Shown here: in pieces, positions 29,812 through 40,122 of the stretch
Layout: each line of letters begins with the position of its first letter
Numbering within the stretch: the first letter of the stretch is position 1
Origin: Martelella mediterranea
GTDB taxonomy: Bacteria; Pseudomonadota; Alphaproteobacteria; Rhizobiales; Rhizobiaceae
Length of the DNA stretch: 64,000 bases
Reading direction: 5' to 3'
Assembly (NCBI RefSeq): GCF_004342225.1
Contig: NZ_SMAR01000013.1
Location: 1-64,000 of the forward strand
Position numbers and translations under genes: made by a program
Notes under the pieces: generated by a model
The model's input: the letters and a program-made list of their open reading frames with translations, nothing else
The model's database searches: none
Told to the model about the DNA's origin: nothing

Positions 29812-30450
29812 ATGAAAACAGTGCTTTGCTTTGGCGATTCTCTCACCTTTGGGCATGACCCGGCCGGCAACGGCCGGCATGCTCATGGGGATCGCTGGCC
29901 CATGGCATTGCAGAAAGCACTCGGGCCGGATGTTCATGTGGTCGCTGAAGGACTGAGTGGCCGGACGACGGCTTATGACGATCATACTTCTGTGTCAGAC
30001 CGCAATGGTGTGCGTATACTGCCGACATTGCTGGATTCGCATACGCCGGTTGATTTGTTGATTGTCATGCTTGGCACAAATGATCTGAAGCCCTGGACCG
30101 GCGGCGACGCGTTCGCCGCCAGCCGGGGTCTCAAACGCCTGGTTGAAATCGTGAAACATCATCCATGGCCGTTTGACCATGAAGCTCCTGAAATCCTGGT
30201 GGTCTCGCCACCGCATATCGTCGAGACGGCTGATGACAGCAGCATGGCATTTATGCCGGGCGTGGTGGAACAGTCGCGGATGTTGTCGGTGTTTTACAGT
30301 GAACTTGCCGACCAATCGGGCTGTGGCTTTTTTGACGCCGCCTCGGTTTCACATGCCAGTCCGGTTGACGGTGTTCATCTGGATGCTGAACAGACCCGCG
30401 CGCTTGGCCGCGGAATGGAGCCTGTTGCCAGAATGATGCTCGGGCTTTGA
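29812..30450 (+). CDS. SGNH/GDSL hydrolase
   Basis: The 212-residue cytoplasmic protein is an SGNH hydrolase (esterase or acylhydrolase). Block I is CFGDSLTFG with nucleophile Ser10, block II is the Gly in EGLSGRTTAYDD, block III is LGTNDLK, and block V is SPVDGVHLD with the catalytic Asp/His pair near 189-192. There is no signal peptide. It resembles the small arylesterases often found between pdhC and lpdA in this order. The natural substrate is unknown. Confidence 0.87.
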   Translation: MKTVLCFGDSLTFGHDPAGNGRHAHGDRWPMALQKALGPDVHVVAEGLSGRTTAYDDHTSVSDRNGVRILPTLLDSHTPVDLLIVMLGTNDLKPWTGGDAFAASRGLKRLVEIVKHHPWPFDHEAPEILVVSPPHIVETADDSSMAFMPGVVEQSRMLSVFYSELADQSGCGFFDAASVSHASPVDGVHLDAEQTRALGRGMEPVARMMLGL

Positions 30451-30609
30451 AGCCTGCGCTTTTTATTGTGTCAGCCAATTTACTGTACCGGGAAAATCCG
30501 TGCTGTAGTTGGGTGGCTTGAGGTTGAAATTTGCGGGGTGTGAAACGCTTTCATCAGCGTACCCCTGAAGCCGGAAAGTGACCGGCACCTTGCGAAGGAG
30601 ATAAGTCCC

Positions 30610-32055
30610 GTGTCTCAGAATTATGATGTAATTGTCGTTGGTGCTGGCCCCGGTGGTTATATTGCCGCCATTCGTGCCGCGCAGCTGGGTTATAAAACGG
30701 CTGTGGTCGAGCGTGAGCACATGGCCGGCATCTGCTCCAACTGGGGCTGTATTCCGACCAAAGCTCTGCTGCGCTCCGCAGAGATTATGGATTTCGCGGA
30801 AAATGCCAAGGATTTCGGTCTTTCGATTGAAGGTCAGATCAAGGCTGACCTTGATGCAATCGTCAAGCGTTCGCGCGGCATTGCCGAGCGCATGAACGGC
30901 GGCGTGAGCTTTTTGATGAAGAAAAACAAGGTCGACATTATCTGGGGCGAGGCGACGCTGACCAAACCCGGTGAGATTTCAGTCGCTGAGACCAAAAAGA
31001 AGATCGTTGAGCCGCAGGGCCCGAAACCGAAGAATGCTCTGGGTGCAGGGGCATACAAGGCCAAGCACATCATCGTGGCAACCGGTGCACGCCCGCGTGC
31101 CCTGCCGGGTATAGAGCCGGATGGCAAATTGATATGGACCTATTTCGAAGCACTGAAACCGGCAAAGCTGCCCAAGTCGCTGCTTGTCATGGGATCCGGT
31201 GCAATTGGAATTGAGTTTGCATCCTTCTACCGTTCCCTCGGCGTCGATGTAACGGTTGTTGAGGTCATGAAACAGGTTATGCCTGTCGAGGATGCTGAGA
31301 TCTCGAAATTCGCCCAGAAGCGTCTGGAAAAGCGTGGCATCAAGATCATGCTGGAGTCCAAGGTCGCCAAGGTCGAGAAGGGATCGGACTCGATTACAGC
31401 GCATGTCGAGAAGAAAGACGGAAAGGTCGAGAAGATCACGGCTGACCGGATGATCTCGGCTGTCGGGGTTCAGGGGAATATCGAGAATATCGGCCTTGAG
31501 AACCTTGGCATCAAAACCGATCGCGGCTGCATTGTCATCGACGAATACTGCCGTACGAATGTTGAGGGCATCTATGCCATCGGTGATGTCGCCGGACCGC
31601 CGATGCTGGCGCATAAGGCTGAGCATGAAGCTGTCATCTGCGTCGAAAAGATTGCCGGTCAGCCGAACGTTCATCCACTCGATAAGAGCAAAGTGCCTGG
31701 CTGCACCTATTGTCACCCGCAGGTGGCTTCTGTCGGCCTGACTGAGGCGAAGGCGAAAGAAGCCGGGCGCGATATCCGCGTCGGCCGTTTCTCCTATGCC
31801 GCAAATGGCAAGGCCGTGGCTCTGGGCGATGATCAGGGCATGGTCAAGACGATCTTCGACAAGAAGACCGGTGAACTGCTCGGTGCTCATATGGTGGGTG
31901 CCGAAGTGACCGAGCTGATTGAAGGTTTTGTGGTTGCCATGAATCTGGAGACCACCGAAGAAGAGCTGATGCACACCATCTTCCCGCATCCTACCCTTTC
32001 CGAAATGATGAAGGAAAGTGTGCTTGATGCCTATGGACGTGCACTGAACGCCTGA
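30610..32055 (+). CDS. lpdA: Dihydrolipoyl dehydrogenase (E3)
   Basis: E3 reoxidises dihydrolipoamide and reduces NAD+. The 481-residue flavoprotein starts with GTG behind AAGGAG. It has the FAD motif GAGPGGYIAAIRAAQLG, the redox disulfide GICSNWGCIPTKAL (about 40-53), the NAD motif GSGAIGIEFASFYRSLG, the second FAD segment YAIGDVAGPPMLAHKA and the catalytic His/Glu pair in FPHPTLSE near the C terminus. The redox centre reads CSNWGC rather than the common CLNVGC, as seen in rhizobial pdh-linked E3 proteins. It is the E3 for the PDH genes upstream. Confidence 0.96.
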   Translation: MSQNYDVIVVGAGPGGYIAAIRAAQLGYKTAVVEREHMAGICSNWGCIPTKALLRSAEIMDFAENAKDFGLSIEGQIKADLDAIVKRSRGIAERMNGGVSFLMKKNKVDIIWGEATLTKPGEISVAETKKKIVEPQGPKPKNALGAGAYKAKHIIVATGARPRALPGIEPDGKLIWTYFEALKPAKLPKSLLVMGSGAIGIEFASFYRSLGVDVTVVEVMKQVMPVEDAEISKFAQKRLEKRGIKIMLESKVAKVEKGSDSITAHVEKKDGKVEKITADRMISAVGVQGNIENIGLENLGIKTDRGCIVIDEYCRTNVEGIYAIGDVAGPPMLAHKAEHEAVICVEKIAGQPNVHPLDKSKVPGCTYCHPQVASVGLTEAKAKEAGRDIRVGRFSYAANGKAVALGDDQGMVKTIFDKKTGELLGAHMVGAEVTELIEGFVVAMNLETTEEELMHTIFPHPTLSEMMKESVLDAYGRALNA

Positions 32056-32071
32056 TTGCTCTAGAATGCAG

Positions 32072-32102
32072 CGTGCGGGCTGAGAGGGTCCGCACGATAT
32101 TG
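32072..32102 (+). terminator. Possible terminator after lpdA
   Basis: CGTGCGG (32072-32078) and CCGCACG (32090-32096) can form a hairpin, but only ATATTGC follows, so termination would be weak and partial. Confidence 0.3.
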
Positions 32103-32124
32103 CTTCAACAAGGGAGACGTTGAA

Positions 32125-32370
32125 ATGGGTGTAGGTTGGATTACGGCGATCATCGTCGGTGGTGTCGCCGGCTGGCTGGCAGAGCAGTTCATGAAGTCCA
32201 ATATGGGAATTATCATGAACATCATTCTCGGCATTGTCGGCTCGATTGTCGCAAATGCCATTCTCAACGTATTTGGCGTCTATGTCAGTGGCGGTTGGCT
32301 CGCCTATCTGATCACCGGCTTCATCGGTGCGGTCATCCTGATTTTTGTCGGTCGTTTAGTCCGCCGGTAA
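32125..32370 (+). CDS. GlsB/YeaQ/YmgE family small membrane protein
   Basis: The 81-residue protein is very hydrophobic, with three likely membrane helices (about 4-20, 27-48 and 54-78) and a Gly-rich first helix ([15 protein letters not shown]). These are typical of the transglycosylase-associated/GlsB family, whose members are often stress induced and of unclear function. It ends in an Arg-rich tail (VGRLVRR). It lies between lpdA and lipA, with only 58 bases before the lipA start. Confidence 0.82.
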   Translation: MGVGWITAIIVGGVAGWLAEQFMKSNMGIIMNIILGIVGSIVANAILNVFGVYVSGGWLAYLITGFIGAVILIFVGRLVRR

Positions 32371-32428
32371 ACGGTTATTGAAATCGCTGGTCGGGCGTTG
32401 TGTCCGGCCACATTTTCAGGAAAGCAAC

Positions 32429-33403
32429 ATGGTTACGCTTCTCGATACCACCAATCAGCCCGCCAAGCGCGTTCGCCACCCGGAGAAGGCACACAGGCCC
32501 GATACCGAGGTGATGCGTAAGCCCGACTGGATTCGCGTCAAGGCGCCAACCTCCAGGGGATATCAGGAGACGCGCGGCATTGTTAAAGAAAACAAGCTGG
32601 TCACGGTTTGTGAGGAAGCGGGTTGTCCGAATGTCGGCGAATGCTGGGACAAGAAGCACGCCTCGTTCATGATTATGGGTGAGATCTGCACCCGCGCCTG
32701 TGCCTTCTGTAATGTCGCGACCGGCAAGCCCGGAGCGCTGGACCCGAATGAGCCTGAAAATATCGGCAAGGCTGTCAGCCAGATGGGGTTGCAGCATGTC
32801 GTCATTACGTCGGTTGACCGTGACGATCTGGCAGATGGCGGTGCAGAGCACTTCGAGAAAGTGATCTTTGCGATTCGCGCAGCATCACCCTCGACCACAA
32901 TCGAGGTGTTGACCCCTGACTTTCTGCGCAAACCCGGTGCACTGGAACGTGTGGTTGCCGCTCGGCCGGATGTGTTCAACCATAACCTTGAGACTGTGCC
33001 GTCGAACTATCTGACGGTTCGTCCCGGTGCGCGTTATTTCCACTCCATCCGGCTTCTTCAGCGCGTGAAGGAACTTGATCCGAACATGTTCACCAAGTCC
33101 GGCATCATGGTCGGCCTCGGCGAGGAGCGGAACGAAGTTCTTCAGCTGATGGATGATCTGAGAACGGCTGACGTCGATTTCCTGACGATTGGCCAGTATC
33201 TGCAGCCGACCCGCAAGCATCACCGGGTGGTGAAGTTTGTTACGCCAGACGAATTCAAATCCTATGAGACGGTCGCCTATACCAAGGGCTTCCTGATGGT
33301 TTCGTCCAGCCCTCTGACGCGTTCATCACACCATGCTGGCGATGACTTTGCGAAACTGCAGGAAAACCGCGCCAAGAAACTGGCACAGATTGCCGCAGAA
33401 TAA
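32429..33403 (+). CDS. lipA: Lipoyl synthase
   Basis: LipA is a radical-SAM enzyme that inserts two sulfurs into protein-bound octanoyl groups, making the lipoyl cofactor needed by PdhB and PdhC. The 324-residue protein has the auxiliary cluster Cys61, Cys66, Cys72 ([12 protein letters not shown]), the radical-SAM cluster CTRACAFC (Cys87, 91, 94) and the C-terminal RSSHHAG serine that also binds the auxiliary cluster. The ATG at 32429 follows AGGAAAG. A 17-codon in-frame extension upstream has no family support. Confidence 0.97.
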   Translation: MVTLLDTTNQPAKRVRHPEKAHRPDTEVMRKPDWIRVKAPTSRGYQETRGIVKENKLVTVCEEAGCPNVGECWDKKHASFMIMGEICTRACAFCNVATGKPGALDPNEPENIGKAVSQMGLQHVVITSVDRDDLADGGAEHFEKVIFAIRAASPSTTIEVLTPDFLRKPGALERVVAARPDVFNHNLETVPSNYLTVRPGARYFHSIRLLQRVKELDPNMFTKSGIMVGLGEERNEVLQLMDDLRTADVDFLTIGQYLQPTRKHHRVVKFVTPDEFKSYETVAYTKGFLMVSSSPLTRSSHHAGDDFAKLQENRAKKLAQIAAE

Positions 33404-33433
33404 GGCTTGCCTGACTGAAAGCCGGCAGGTTAT

Positions 33434-33459
33434 ATCCCCCGTCCTTTCGAACGGGGGAT
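33434..33459 (+). promoter_or_regulatory. Hairpin covering the ribosome binding site of the P-loop gene
   Basis: ATCCCCCGT (33434-33442) pairs perfectly with ACGGGGGAT (33451-33459) over an eight-base loop. The right arm contains GGGGGA, the only Shine-Dalgarno-like sequence for the ATG at 33465. The stem would hide it in the mRNA, so it may limit translation of the downstream gene or act as a weak terminator for lipA. Confidence 0.45.
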
Positions 33460-33464
33460 GTTCC

Positions 33465-34028
33465 ATGAATATGATCGATATCGCCGACGCGGCCACGCGG
33501 CTGAAAACGGCGCGGCGCATTCTTGTCATCGGCTGCTCAGGCAGCGGCAAGTCGACGCTCGCCCGCGCAATCGCCACACGCCGTGATATTCCCTATATTT
33601 CGATGGATCGCGATTTCTTCTGGTTGCCGGGCTGGAAAATGCGCGACCGGACCGAAATCGTAAGACTCATGGAAGAGGCGGTAAAGCGCCCTGCATGGAT
33701 GATCGATGGCACCAGTCCCGGCACCCTGCCGATCCGGCTGGCGCAGGCCGAACTCGTCTTGTGGCCGCGTCCGCCGCGCCGGATTTCGCTCGCCGGGATC
33801 GTGAAACGTCGTTTCCGCTATGCAGGCACGTCCCGACCGGAAATGGCGGAAGGATGTCCGGAACGTCTCAATCTGAACTTCCTGCGCTACGTGTGGACGT
33901 TTGAGCAAAAGGAAGCGCCGCGCGTTGAGCAGCTGCTGATGCAATCCGGCAATGACATTCCCGTTTGCGTGTTGAAATCCTATGCCGAGAACAATGAATT
34001 GCTTGCACTTCTCGAGCGGGACTATTAG
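33465..34028 (+). CDS. P-loop kinase-like protein (adenylate kinase/FlaR-type)
   Basis: The 187-residue protein has one Walker A motif, IGCSGSGKSTLA (about 22-33), followed by SMDRDFFWLPGWKMR and WMIDGTSPGTLPIRL. This arrangement is shared with the AAA/adenylate-kinase-like proteins often labelled DNA topology modulation protein FlaR; the function is not established. Two later basic stretches (RPPRRISLAGIVKRRFRY) could contact nucleic acid or nucleotide. The start at 33465 follows GGGGGA inside a hairpin. The COQ10-like gene begins nine bases after the stop, suggesting co-transcription. Confidence 0.75.
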   Translation: MNMIDIADAATRLKTARRILVIGCSGSGKSTLARAIATRRDIPYISMDRDFFWLPGWKMRDRTEIVRLMEEAVKRPAWMIDGTSPGTLPIRLAQAELVLWPRPPRRISLAGIVKRRFRYAGTSRPEMAEGCPERLNLNFLRYVWTFEQKEAPRVEQLLMQSGNDIPVCVLKSYAENNELLALLERDY

Positions 34029-34037
34029 CTGACAATT

Positions 34038-34484
34038 ATGCCTGAGTTTAAGACAACCCGCCACGTGAACCATTCTGCCGAGCGCATGTTCGATCTCGTT
34101 GCCGATATCGAGCAGTATCCGGATTTTCTCCCGCTCTGCGAAGCCCTGTCTGTCCGTTCCAGTCGTGAACAAAATGGCAAGACACTGCTGATCGCCGACA
34201 TGACTGTTGGCTATAAAGGTATTCGCGAGAGTTTTACCACACAGGTTCTTCTGAACCGCGAGGAGCGGAAAATCGACGTCAAATATGTCGATGGTCCGTT
34301 CCGCTTCCTCGAAAACCACTGGCGTTTTGACCCGGCAGGCGAGGGCGCCTGCGATGTTGCTTTTTATATCAACTACGAGTTCAAAAATCGCATTCTGGGG
34401 GCGATGATGGGATCGATGTTTGATCGTGCATTTCGCAAATTTGCCGAGGCATTTGAAGCCCGCGCCGACAGTATTTACGCCTGA
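34038..34484 (+). CDS. COQ10/RatA-type START-domain protein
   Basis: The 148-residue protein is a single SRPBCC/START-fold polyketide-cyclase-like domain of the COQ10 and RatA family: HVNHSAERMFDLVADIEQYPDFLPLC (about 9-34), then YVDGPFRFLENHWRF and C-terminal FDRAFRKFAEAFEARA. Coq10 proteins bind ubiquinone and support respiration; RatA was described as a ribosome-association toxin. Sequence cannot separate the two, but in alphaproteobacteria a quinone-linked role is more likely. It overlaps the convergent pncC gene by ten bases at the 3' ends. Confidence 0.85.
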   Translation: MPEFKTTRHVNHSAERMFDLVADIEQYPDFLPLCEALSVRSSREQNGKTLLIADMTVGYKGIRESFTTQVLLNREERKIDVKYVDGPFRFLENHWRFDPAGEGACDVAFYINYEFKNRILGAMMGSMFDRAFRKFAEAFEARADSIYA

Positions 34485-34975
34485 GCCAGACCTTCCAGCA
34501 TGCCAAGTGCGGTTCTGACTGTTGCCCTGCGGATTGCAGCGCGACCGATATCGCCATACCGACTCTCTATATGATGAACCTTTCCGGCCCGATTACGGGC
34601 GACAAGATGAACCAGACCAATTGGTTTTTCCTCTGATCCGCCGGATGGACCTGCGATACCGGTGACGGCGACAGAAAGGTGGGCATTTGAACGCCACAAT
34701 GCGCCGGAAGCCATCTGCAAGGCCGTTTCTCGCGAGACCGCACCGAAATCTTCAAGCGTGTCGGGCCGAACGCCCAGCATTTCCATTTTTGCTTCATTCG
34801 AGTAAGTGACGAAGCCCCGGTCGACAACGGCGGAGGCACCGGCAATTTCCGTCAGTGCTGCTGCTATCAGGCCACCAGTGCACGATTCCGCGGTAACGAT
34901 CGATTGGCCGGTGCGCGTGCAATATTCAACGAGCGTGCGTGAACGTTCTTCGAGATCGGGATCAAGAATGCTCAT
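34475..34975 (-). CDS. pncC: CinA-type C-terminal amidase (NMN amidohydrolase)
   Basis: The 166-residue protein is the stand-alone CinA C-terminal domain, which hydrolyses nicotinamide mononucleotide to nicotinate mononucleotide in pyridine nucleotide recycling. It has [17 protein letters not shown] (about 27-43), [30 protein letters not shown] and [19 protein letters not shown]. There is no N-terminal MoCF-like domain, so it is not full-length CinA. Its ATG overlaps the ispDF stop as ATGA, so translation is coupled. Confidence 0.9.
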   Translation of the reverse strand: MSILDPDLEERSRTLVEYCTRTGQSIVTAESCTGGLIAAALTEIAGASAVVDRGFVTYSNEAKMEMLGVRPDTLEDFGAVSRETALQMASGALWRSNAHLSVAVTGIAGPSGGSEEKPIGLVHLVARNRAGKVHHIESRYGDIGRAAIRRATVRTALGMLEGLAQA

Positions 34976-36177
34976 GAAATAACTCCATAACTGACCGTCG
35001 CGGTTGCAATGGCGGCTATACCTTCGCCCCGTCCGACGAAGCCGATTGTTTCATTCGTTGTCGCTTTTACAGAGCATCGCGCCATGTCGATTTTCAGACA
35101 ATGTGACAGGCTTTCGCGCATCGCGAGGCGATGAGGCCCAATTTTGGGGGCTTCTGCGATCAGGCTGACATCGGCATTGAGAATGACGCCGCCTTTTTCG
35201 CGGACAATGGCGGCTGCATGGGCCAGAAATATGTTCGAGGCCGCGCCGCGCCATTGTGGATCGGATGGCGGGAAATGGTCGCCAATGTCGCCTTCGCCAC
35301 ACGTCGCCAGCAGGGCGTCTGTCAGCGCATGCATGGCTACGTCGGCGTCTGAATGGCCTGAAAGCATCATGTTATGCGGAATGAAAACGCCGCACAGCGT
35401 GACGCCATCGCCCGGTACAAGCTTATGCACATCATAGCCGTTACCGGTTCTGATATCCGCTACGAGGTTTCTGGAGAGTTTTTCGTCGGCCATGGCGATG
35501 TCCCGTTTCAAGGTCAGTTTGACATTGTCCGCGAGCCCTTCAACCAGTCTGACTGGCATGCCAGCCCATTCGGCAATGCCGGCATCGTCGGTGAAGTCCG
35601 TCCGGCCTTCTTCAACCGCTTTTCGATGCGCTGTGATGATCGGTTCAAATGCGAAAGCCTGCGGTGTTTGCGCAGCATAGAGCCCAGTTCGCGATACAGT
35701 ATCGGCTACGAACTGGTTTGTGTCTGCCTTTTTTAGAGTATCAGCTACAGCGATAGCCGGGAGTACCGCCTGAGCACCGGCCTTAAGGGCGTCAGCAATC
35801 CGATCCAGGAGCGCGAGATCGAAGAACGGTCTGACGGCATCATGGATGAGAACGTGGCTGGGGTGGGTGTCTTCGAGTGCCGACAGGCCGGCGAGAACAG
35901 ATTGCTGGCGCGTTGCCCCGCCGTGAACAAAACGGATATTCTTTGCATCAGGAACTTTCGCAAGAGCTTCGCCGAAAAGGTTTTCATCATCGGGATGGAT
36001 GACAACCACGACATCAGGCGCCGACCAGCGAGAAAACTGGGCGATTGTATGTGTGATAACAGGCTTTCCGCCAATCAGACGGTACTGCTTCGGGCCTTCC
36101 TCCGGTGCGCCCGCGCGCTCGCCCCGACCGGCGGCGACAATCACGATTGCAGGCTTGAAGCTTTTGCTCTGATACAT
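34972..36177 (-). CDS. ispDF: Bifunctional IspD/IspF
   Basis: This 401-residue fusion carries out two steps of the MEP isoprenoid pathway. Residues about 1-235 are IspD (MEP cytidylyltransferase) with [18 protein letters not shown] and QTPQAF motifs. About 240-401 are IspF (MECDP synthase) with [28 protein letters not shown] and [11 protein letters not shown], holding the zinc ligands. The fused form is usual in many alphaproteobacteria. It is the first gene of the leftward pair with pncC. Confidence 0.97.
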   Translation of the reverse strand: MYQSKSFKPAIVIVAAGRGERAGAPEEGPKQYRLIGGKPVITHTIAQFSRWSAPDVVVVIHPDDENLFGEALAKVPDAKNIRFVHGGATRQQSVLAGLSALEDTHPSHVLIHDAVRPFFDLALLDRIADALKAGAQAVLPAIAVADTLKKADTNQFVADTVSRTGLYAAQTPQAFAFEPIITAHRKAVEEGRTDFTDDAGIAEWAGMPVRLVEGLADNVKLTLKRDIAMADEKLSRNLVADIRTGNGYDVHKLVPGDGVTLCGVFIPHNMMLSGHSDADVAMHALTDALLATCGEGDIGDHFPPSDPQWRGAASNIFLAHAAAIVREKGGVILNADVSLIAEAPKIGPHRLAMRESLSHCLKIDMARCSVKATTNETIGFVGRGEGIAAIATATVSYGVIS

Positions 36178-36333
36178 GACTGATCAAGGTCTCGTCTTTT
36201 GATTCAGGGGTGGCGGGACGTTACGCAGTTTCTGCCAAAATTCCAGCATCTGCCTAATTTTTATAACGTCAGGCTGAAATTGCTTGGCAACGCGTACGGA
36301 CTTGTCTAAAAATACGGCAAAGTACTGGGCTGC

Positions 36334-37347
36334 GTGAAAGATAGTCATTTGCCTCTTTTCAAATCATCGGATTCGTTTTGCATCGGCGAGATGGCAATCC
36401 GGAATCGTGTTATTCTTGCGCCTATGTCAGGTGTCACGGATTTGCCGTTCAGGCAACTGGCGTGGCGCCATGGTGCTGGTCTTGTTGTGACTGAAATGAT
36501 CGCCAGTCGTGAGTTGACATTTAATGTTGCGGAAAGCTGGTCGCGCCTGAAAGGAGCCGGTTTGAAGCCGCACATGGTTCAGCTTGCCGGACGTGATCCT
36601 GAGGTTATGGCAGATGCAGCGCGCATTGCGGCAGATAATGGTGCGGATATCATCGATATCAATATGGGATGCCCGGCCAAGAAGGTTGTTGGCGGCTATA
36701 CGGGGTCCGCGCTCATGCGCGAGCCGGAACGCGCACTTGCGATTATTGAGGCGACTGTGAAGGCGGTCGACATTCCGGTTACGGTAAAAATGCGACTCGG
36801 TTGGGATGAGCAGTCCCTCAACGCAGCCGAACTGGCCTTCGCCGCTCAGGAGGCCGGCGCGCAGGCCATAACGGTTCATGGCCGGACACGAATGCAGTTT
36901 TACAAGGGCAGAGCGAACTGGGATGCTGTTCATCGCGTGGCGGAGAAAATTACGGTTCCTTTCATTGCCAATGGCGATATTGCGCGTAATCAGGATGTGA
37001 GCACTTTGCTGGGGAAAAGCGGTATTGACGCGGTAATGGTTGGCAGAGCCTGTCAGGGGCGACCGTGGCATGTCGGTGTGCTGGCAGGGGCGATAGAGCC
37101 CACTAGTGCCGAGAAGATCAATATTGCTCTGGAACACTATGAAATGATTTTGTCTTTTTATGGTGCGGAAGTTGGTGTGCGGCATGCAAGAAAACATCTC
37201 GGTTGGTATATGGAGGAACTTGCTCCCAATGCAGAGCCAGATGCAAGAGCGGCTCTGATGACCGAAACCGTTCCAAATGAAGCACTGAGACGCTTTTCAG
37301 CTATCCTTCAACGCGCATTATATAAAACAGAGAAAGAAGCGGCATGA
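36334..37347 (+). CDS. dusB: tRNA-dihydrouridine synthase (NifR3 family)
   Basis: Dus enzymes reduce specific uridines in tRNA using FMN. The 337-residue protein has [13 protein letters not shown] (about 29-41), [19 protein letters not shown] with the catalytic Cys near residue 110, VKMRLGW, the [11 protein letters not shown] loop and IANGDI. The GTG start at 36334 lacks a clear ribosome binding site, but the residues after it ([15 protein letters not shown]) fit the family's N terminus, so a later start at ATG 36391 would be too short. The ntrB ATG overlaps its stop; this is the classical nifR3-ntrB-ntrC operon. Confidence 0.93.
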   Translation: MKDSHLPLFKSSDSFCIGEMAIRNRVILAPMSGVTDLPFRQLAWRHGAGLVVTEMIASRELTFNVAESWSRLKGAGLKPHMVQLAGRDPEVMADAARIAADNGADIIDINMGCPAKKVVGGYTGSALMREPERALAIIEATVKAVDIPVTVKMRLGWDEQSLNAAELAFAAQEAGAQAITVHGRTRMQFYKGRANWDAVHRVAEKITVPFIANGDIARNQDVSTLLGKSGIDAVMVGRACQGRPWHVGVLAGAIEPTSAEKINIALEHYEMILSFYGAEVGVRHARKHLGWYMEELAPNAEPDARAALMTETVPNEALRRFSAILQRALYKTEKEAA

Positions 37348-38501
37348 AAACGCCAAAAGGGATCGGTCAGGCGCGCTTGCCTGCCGAATCGGTAGCGCTC
37401 GAGGTATTGAACGCCATTCAGAATCCGGTGGTTCTCATCGATCATGAAGGGCTGATTTCCTATTCAAACTGGGAGGCCGAAGTTTTCTTCGGTTCAAGTG
37501 CTGCGCATCTCGCGCGCAAAACCCTTGAACAGTTCATTCCTTATGACAGCCCTCTGCTTTCGCTGATCGATCAGGTTCGCAAACGTCGCGCACCTGTGAA
37601 TGAATACAGGGTCGACTTGTCGTCGCCAAAACTGGGCCAGGAAAAGCTGGTCGATATCTATGTCGCACCTGTTGGTGATGAAGGCTCTGTCGTGCTTGTT
37701 CTTCAGGTCCGTTCCATGGCCGACAAGATTGACCGCCAGCTCGTTCACAGGGCGGCTGCGCGCTCCGTCACCGGGCTGGCCTCGATGCTCGCGCATGAAA
37801 TTAAAAATCCGCTCTCCGGCATTCGTGGTGCAGCGCAGCTTCTTGAAACCAATGCCAGTGATGAGGATCGGGCGCTTACACGTCTGATCTGCGATGAGTC
37901 GGACCGGATCGTGTCGCTTGTGGATCGTATGGAAGTCTTCTCCGATGAACGGCCGATTGACCGCGTTCCACTTAATATCCATTCGGTTCTCGACCACGTT
38001 AAGGCGGTTGCGAAGGCCGGGTTTGCACGAAATATCAGGATTTCGGAAGAATATGACCCTTCACTGCCGCTGATTTTCGCCAATCGCGATCAGCTTGTGC
38101 AGGTGTTTCTCAACCTGATCAAAAATGCCTCGGAGGCGGTTTCCGACCGGCCCGACGGAGAGATTGTGCTGACCTCGGCATACCGGCCCGGCATGCGCAT
38201 GTCTGTTGCCGGCAGTCAGGAGAAAATTTCTCTGCCGCTTGAATTTTGCGTCCACGACAATGGGCCGGGCGTGCCTCAGGACCTGATGTCGCATCTTTTT
38301 GACCCCTTTATCACGACAAAGCCGAACGGAACCGGTCTTGGGCTTGCGCTTGTTGCCAAGATCATTGGTGGACATGGCGGTATTGTCGAATGTGACAGTG
38401 CCAGTGGCCGCACAACGTTCAGAATTCTCATGCCGGTCTCGAAAGATGTCGCGGCTATGCCTTCCGCGCAGATGGATGAAAAGTCAGGAAAAGAACAATG
38501 A
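37344..38501 (+). CDS. ntrB: Nitrogen regulation sensor histidine kinase NtrB
   Basis: NtrB phosphorylates NtrC when nitrogen is scarce, under control of the PII protein. The 385-residue soluble protein has a PAS domain (about 18-125), the HisKA H-box [14 protein letters not shown] with phospho-accepting His151, an N-box [12 protein letters not shown] and the G-boxes DNGPGV and TGLGLAL. There is no membrane segment. Start ATG overlaps the dusB stop, and the stop overlaps the ntrC start, so all three genes are translationally coupled. Confidence 0.96.
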   Translation: MKTPKGIGQARLPAESVALEVLNAIQNPVVLIDHEGLISYSNWEAEVFFGSSAAHLARKTLEQFIPYDSPLLSLIDQVRKRRAPVNEYRVDLSSPKLGQEKLVDIYVAPVGDEGSVVLVLQVRSMADKIDRQLVHRAAARSVTGLASMLAHEIKNPLSGIRGAAQLLETNASDEDRALTRLICDESDRIVSLVDRMEVFSDERPIDRVPLNIHSVLDHVKAVAKAGFARNIRISEEYDPSLPLIFANRDQLVQVFLNLIKNASEAVSDRPDGEIVLTSAYRPGMRMSVAGSQEKISLPLEFCVHDNGPGVPQDLMSHLFDPFITTKPNGTGLGLALVAKIIGGHGGIVECDSASGRTTFRILMPVSKDVAAMPSAQMDEKSGKEQ

Positions 38502-39961
38502 CAGCCACCATTCTTGTCGCCGACGATGATGCAGCAATCCGTACAGTGCTCAATCAGGCACTCAGCCGCGCAGGCTACGATGTCCGTATCACCGCCAATG
38601 CAGCTACACTCTGGCGCTGGGTTTCCTCCGGTGATGGCGATCTTGTGCTGACCGATGTCGTCATGCCTGATGAAAACGCTTTCGATCTTCTGCCGCGTAT
38701 AAAGAAATCTCGCCCGGATCTGCCGGTTATCGTTATGAGTGCGCAGAATACGTTTATGACGGCGGTTAAGGCCTCGGAGAAGGGTGCTTACGACTATCTT
38801 CCAAAGCCCTTCGATCTGACAGAGCTGATCGGCATTGTCGGGCGTGCACTTTCCGAGCCGAAGCGCAAGCCTGCGCAGCTCGGTGACGATATGCAGGACG
38901 GCATGCCCCTGGTGGGGCGTTCGGCTGCAATGCAGGAGATTTACCGCGTTCTCGCCCGTTTGATGCAGACGGATCTGACGCTGATGATCACCGGGGAATC
39001 GGGTACGGGCAAGGAGCTGGTCGCCCGCGCTTTGCATGATTACGGCAAGCGCCGCAACGGGCCGTTTGTGGCGATCAATATGGCCGCTATTCCACGGGAT
39101 CTGATTGAGTCGGAGCTTTTCGGACACGAAAAGGGCGCCTTTACCGGGGCGCAGACCCGCTCAACCGGTCGTTTCGAGCAGGCTGAAGGCGGCACGCTTT
39201 TCCTTGATGAGATCGGTGATATGCCAATGGATGCGCAGACCCGTCTCCTGCGCGTGCTTCAGCAGGGGGAATACACCACCGTTGGCGGGCGCACGCCCAT
39301 TCGAACCGATGTGCGGATCGTCGCCGCGACCAATAAAGATCTCAAGCAATCCATCCACCAAGGACTCTTCCGTGAAGACCTGTTTTACCGGCTGAATGTC
39401 GTGCCTCTGCGGCTGCCGCCTCTGCGTGAACGTGCCGAGGATATCGGCGATCTCGTGCGTCACTTCGTGCAGGAGGGGGAAACAGAGGGGCTTGGCGGCA
39501 AGCGCTTTGAGCAGGGTGCTTTGGATGTAATGAAGTCATATCCGTGGCCGGGCAATGTGCGCGAACTCGAAAATCTGGTTCGACGGCTGATGGCGCTTTA
39601 CCCTCAGGATGTCATGACCCGTGAGATTGTGGAGCAGGAGCTCAGGGCCGATCAACCGGAGGCGCCGGCAGAAACGGCGGCTACACGCAGTGGAACGCCG
39701 ACAATTGCGCAGGCCGTGGAAGAAAACATGCGGAGCTATTTTGCCAGTTTTGGTGAAAGTCTTCCGCCCTCCGGGCTTTATGAGCGCGTTTTAAATGAGG
39801 TCGAATATCCCTTGATACTCGCTGCATTGACGGCAACTCGGGGGAACCAGATCCGTGCTGCCGATCTTCTTGGTCTCAATCGCAACACGCTTCGAAAGAA
39901 AATTCGTGAGCTTGGTGTGTCTGTCTACCGCAGTTCAAGGGGCACAGCATCGTCCTCTTAG
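38498..39961 (+). CDS. ntrC: Nitrogen regulation response regulator NtrC
   Basis: NtrC activates sigma54 promoters of nitrogen-assimilation genes when phosphorylated. The 487-residue protein has a receiver domain (about 1-120) with Asp53 in VLTDVVMP, a sigma54 AAA+ domain with GESGTGKE (about 168-175), the sigma54-contact GAFTGA loop (near 213), Walker [13 protein letters not shown] and R-finger region, and a C-terminal Fis-type helix-turn-helix (about 440-475, [24 protein letters not shown]). It is complete. Confidence 0.97.
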   Translation: MTATILVADDDAAIRTVLNQALSRAGYDVRITANAATLWRWVSSGDGDLVLTDVVMPDENAFDLLPRIKKSRPDLPVIVMSAQNTFMTAVKASEKGAYDYLPKPFDLTELIGIVGRALSEPKRKPAQLGDDMQDGMPLVGRSAAMQEIYRVLARLMQTDLTLMITGESGTGKELVARALHDYGKRRNGPFVAINMAAIPRDLIESELFGHEKGAFTGAQTRSTGRFEQAEGGTLFLDEIGDMPMDAQTRLLRVLQQGEYTTVGGRTPIRTDVRIVAATNKDLKQSIHQGLFREDLFYRLNVVPLRLPPLRERAEDIGDLVRHFVQEGETEGLGGKRFEQGALDVMKSYPWPGNVRELENLVRRLMALYPQDVMTREIVEQELRADQPEAPAETAATRSGTPTIAQAVEENMRSYFASFGESLPPSGLYERVLNEVEYPLILAALTATRGNQIRAADLLGLNRNTLRKKIRELGVSVYRSSRGTASSS

Positions 39962-40122
39962 GGTTGTTTTCTGTTCCGTCACAATCAAATGGCACAATGC
40001 TTTCCGTTGCATTTGTGCCACAATCTGTTGCATAAACTATCATCTCGTATTTGGATTCGCCGGTTGGAAAAGCAGGCCGTGAAGACACTGCGGGAAAACA
40101 AACATCAAACAGATCGCAGAGT

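Noticed and set aside
30979-31989. Antisense frame of 336 codons opposite lpdA
   Set aside because: It is a shadow of the dihydrolipoyl dehydrogenase gene.
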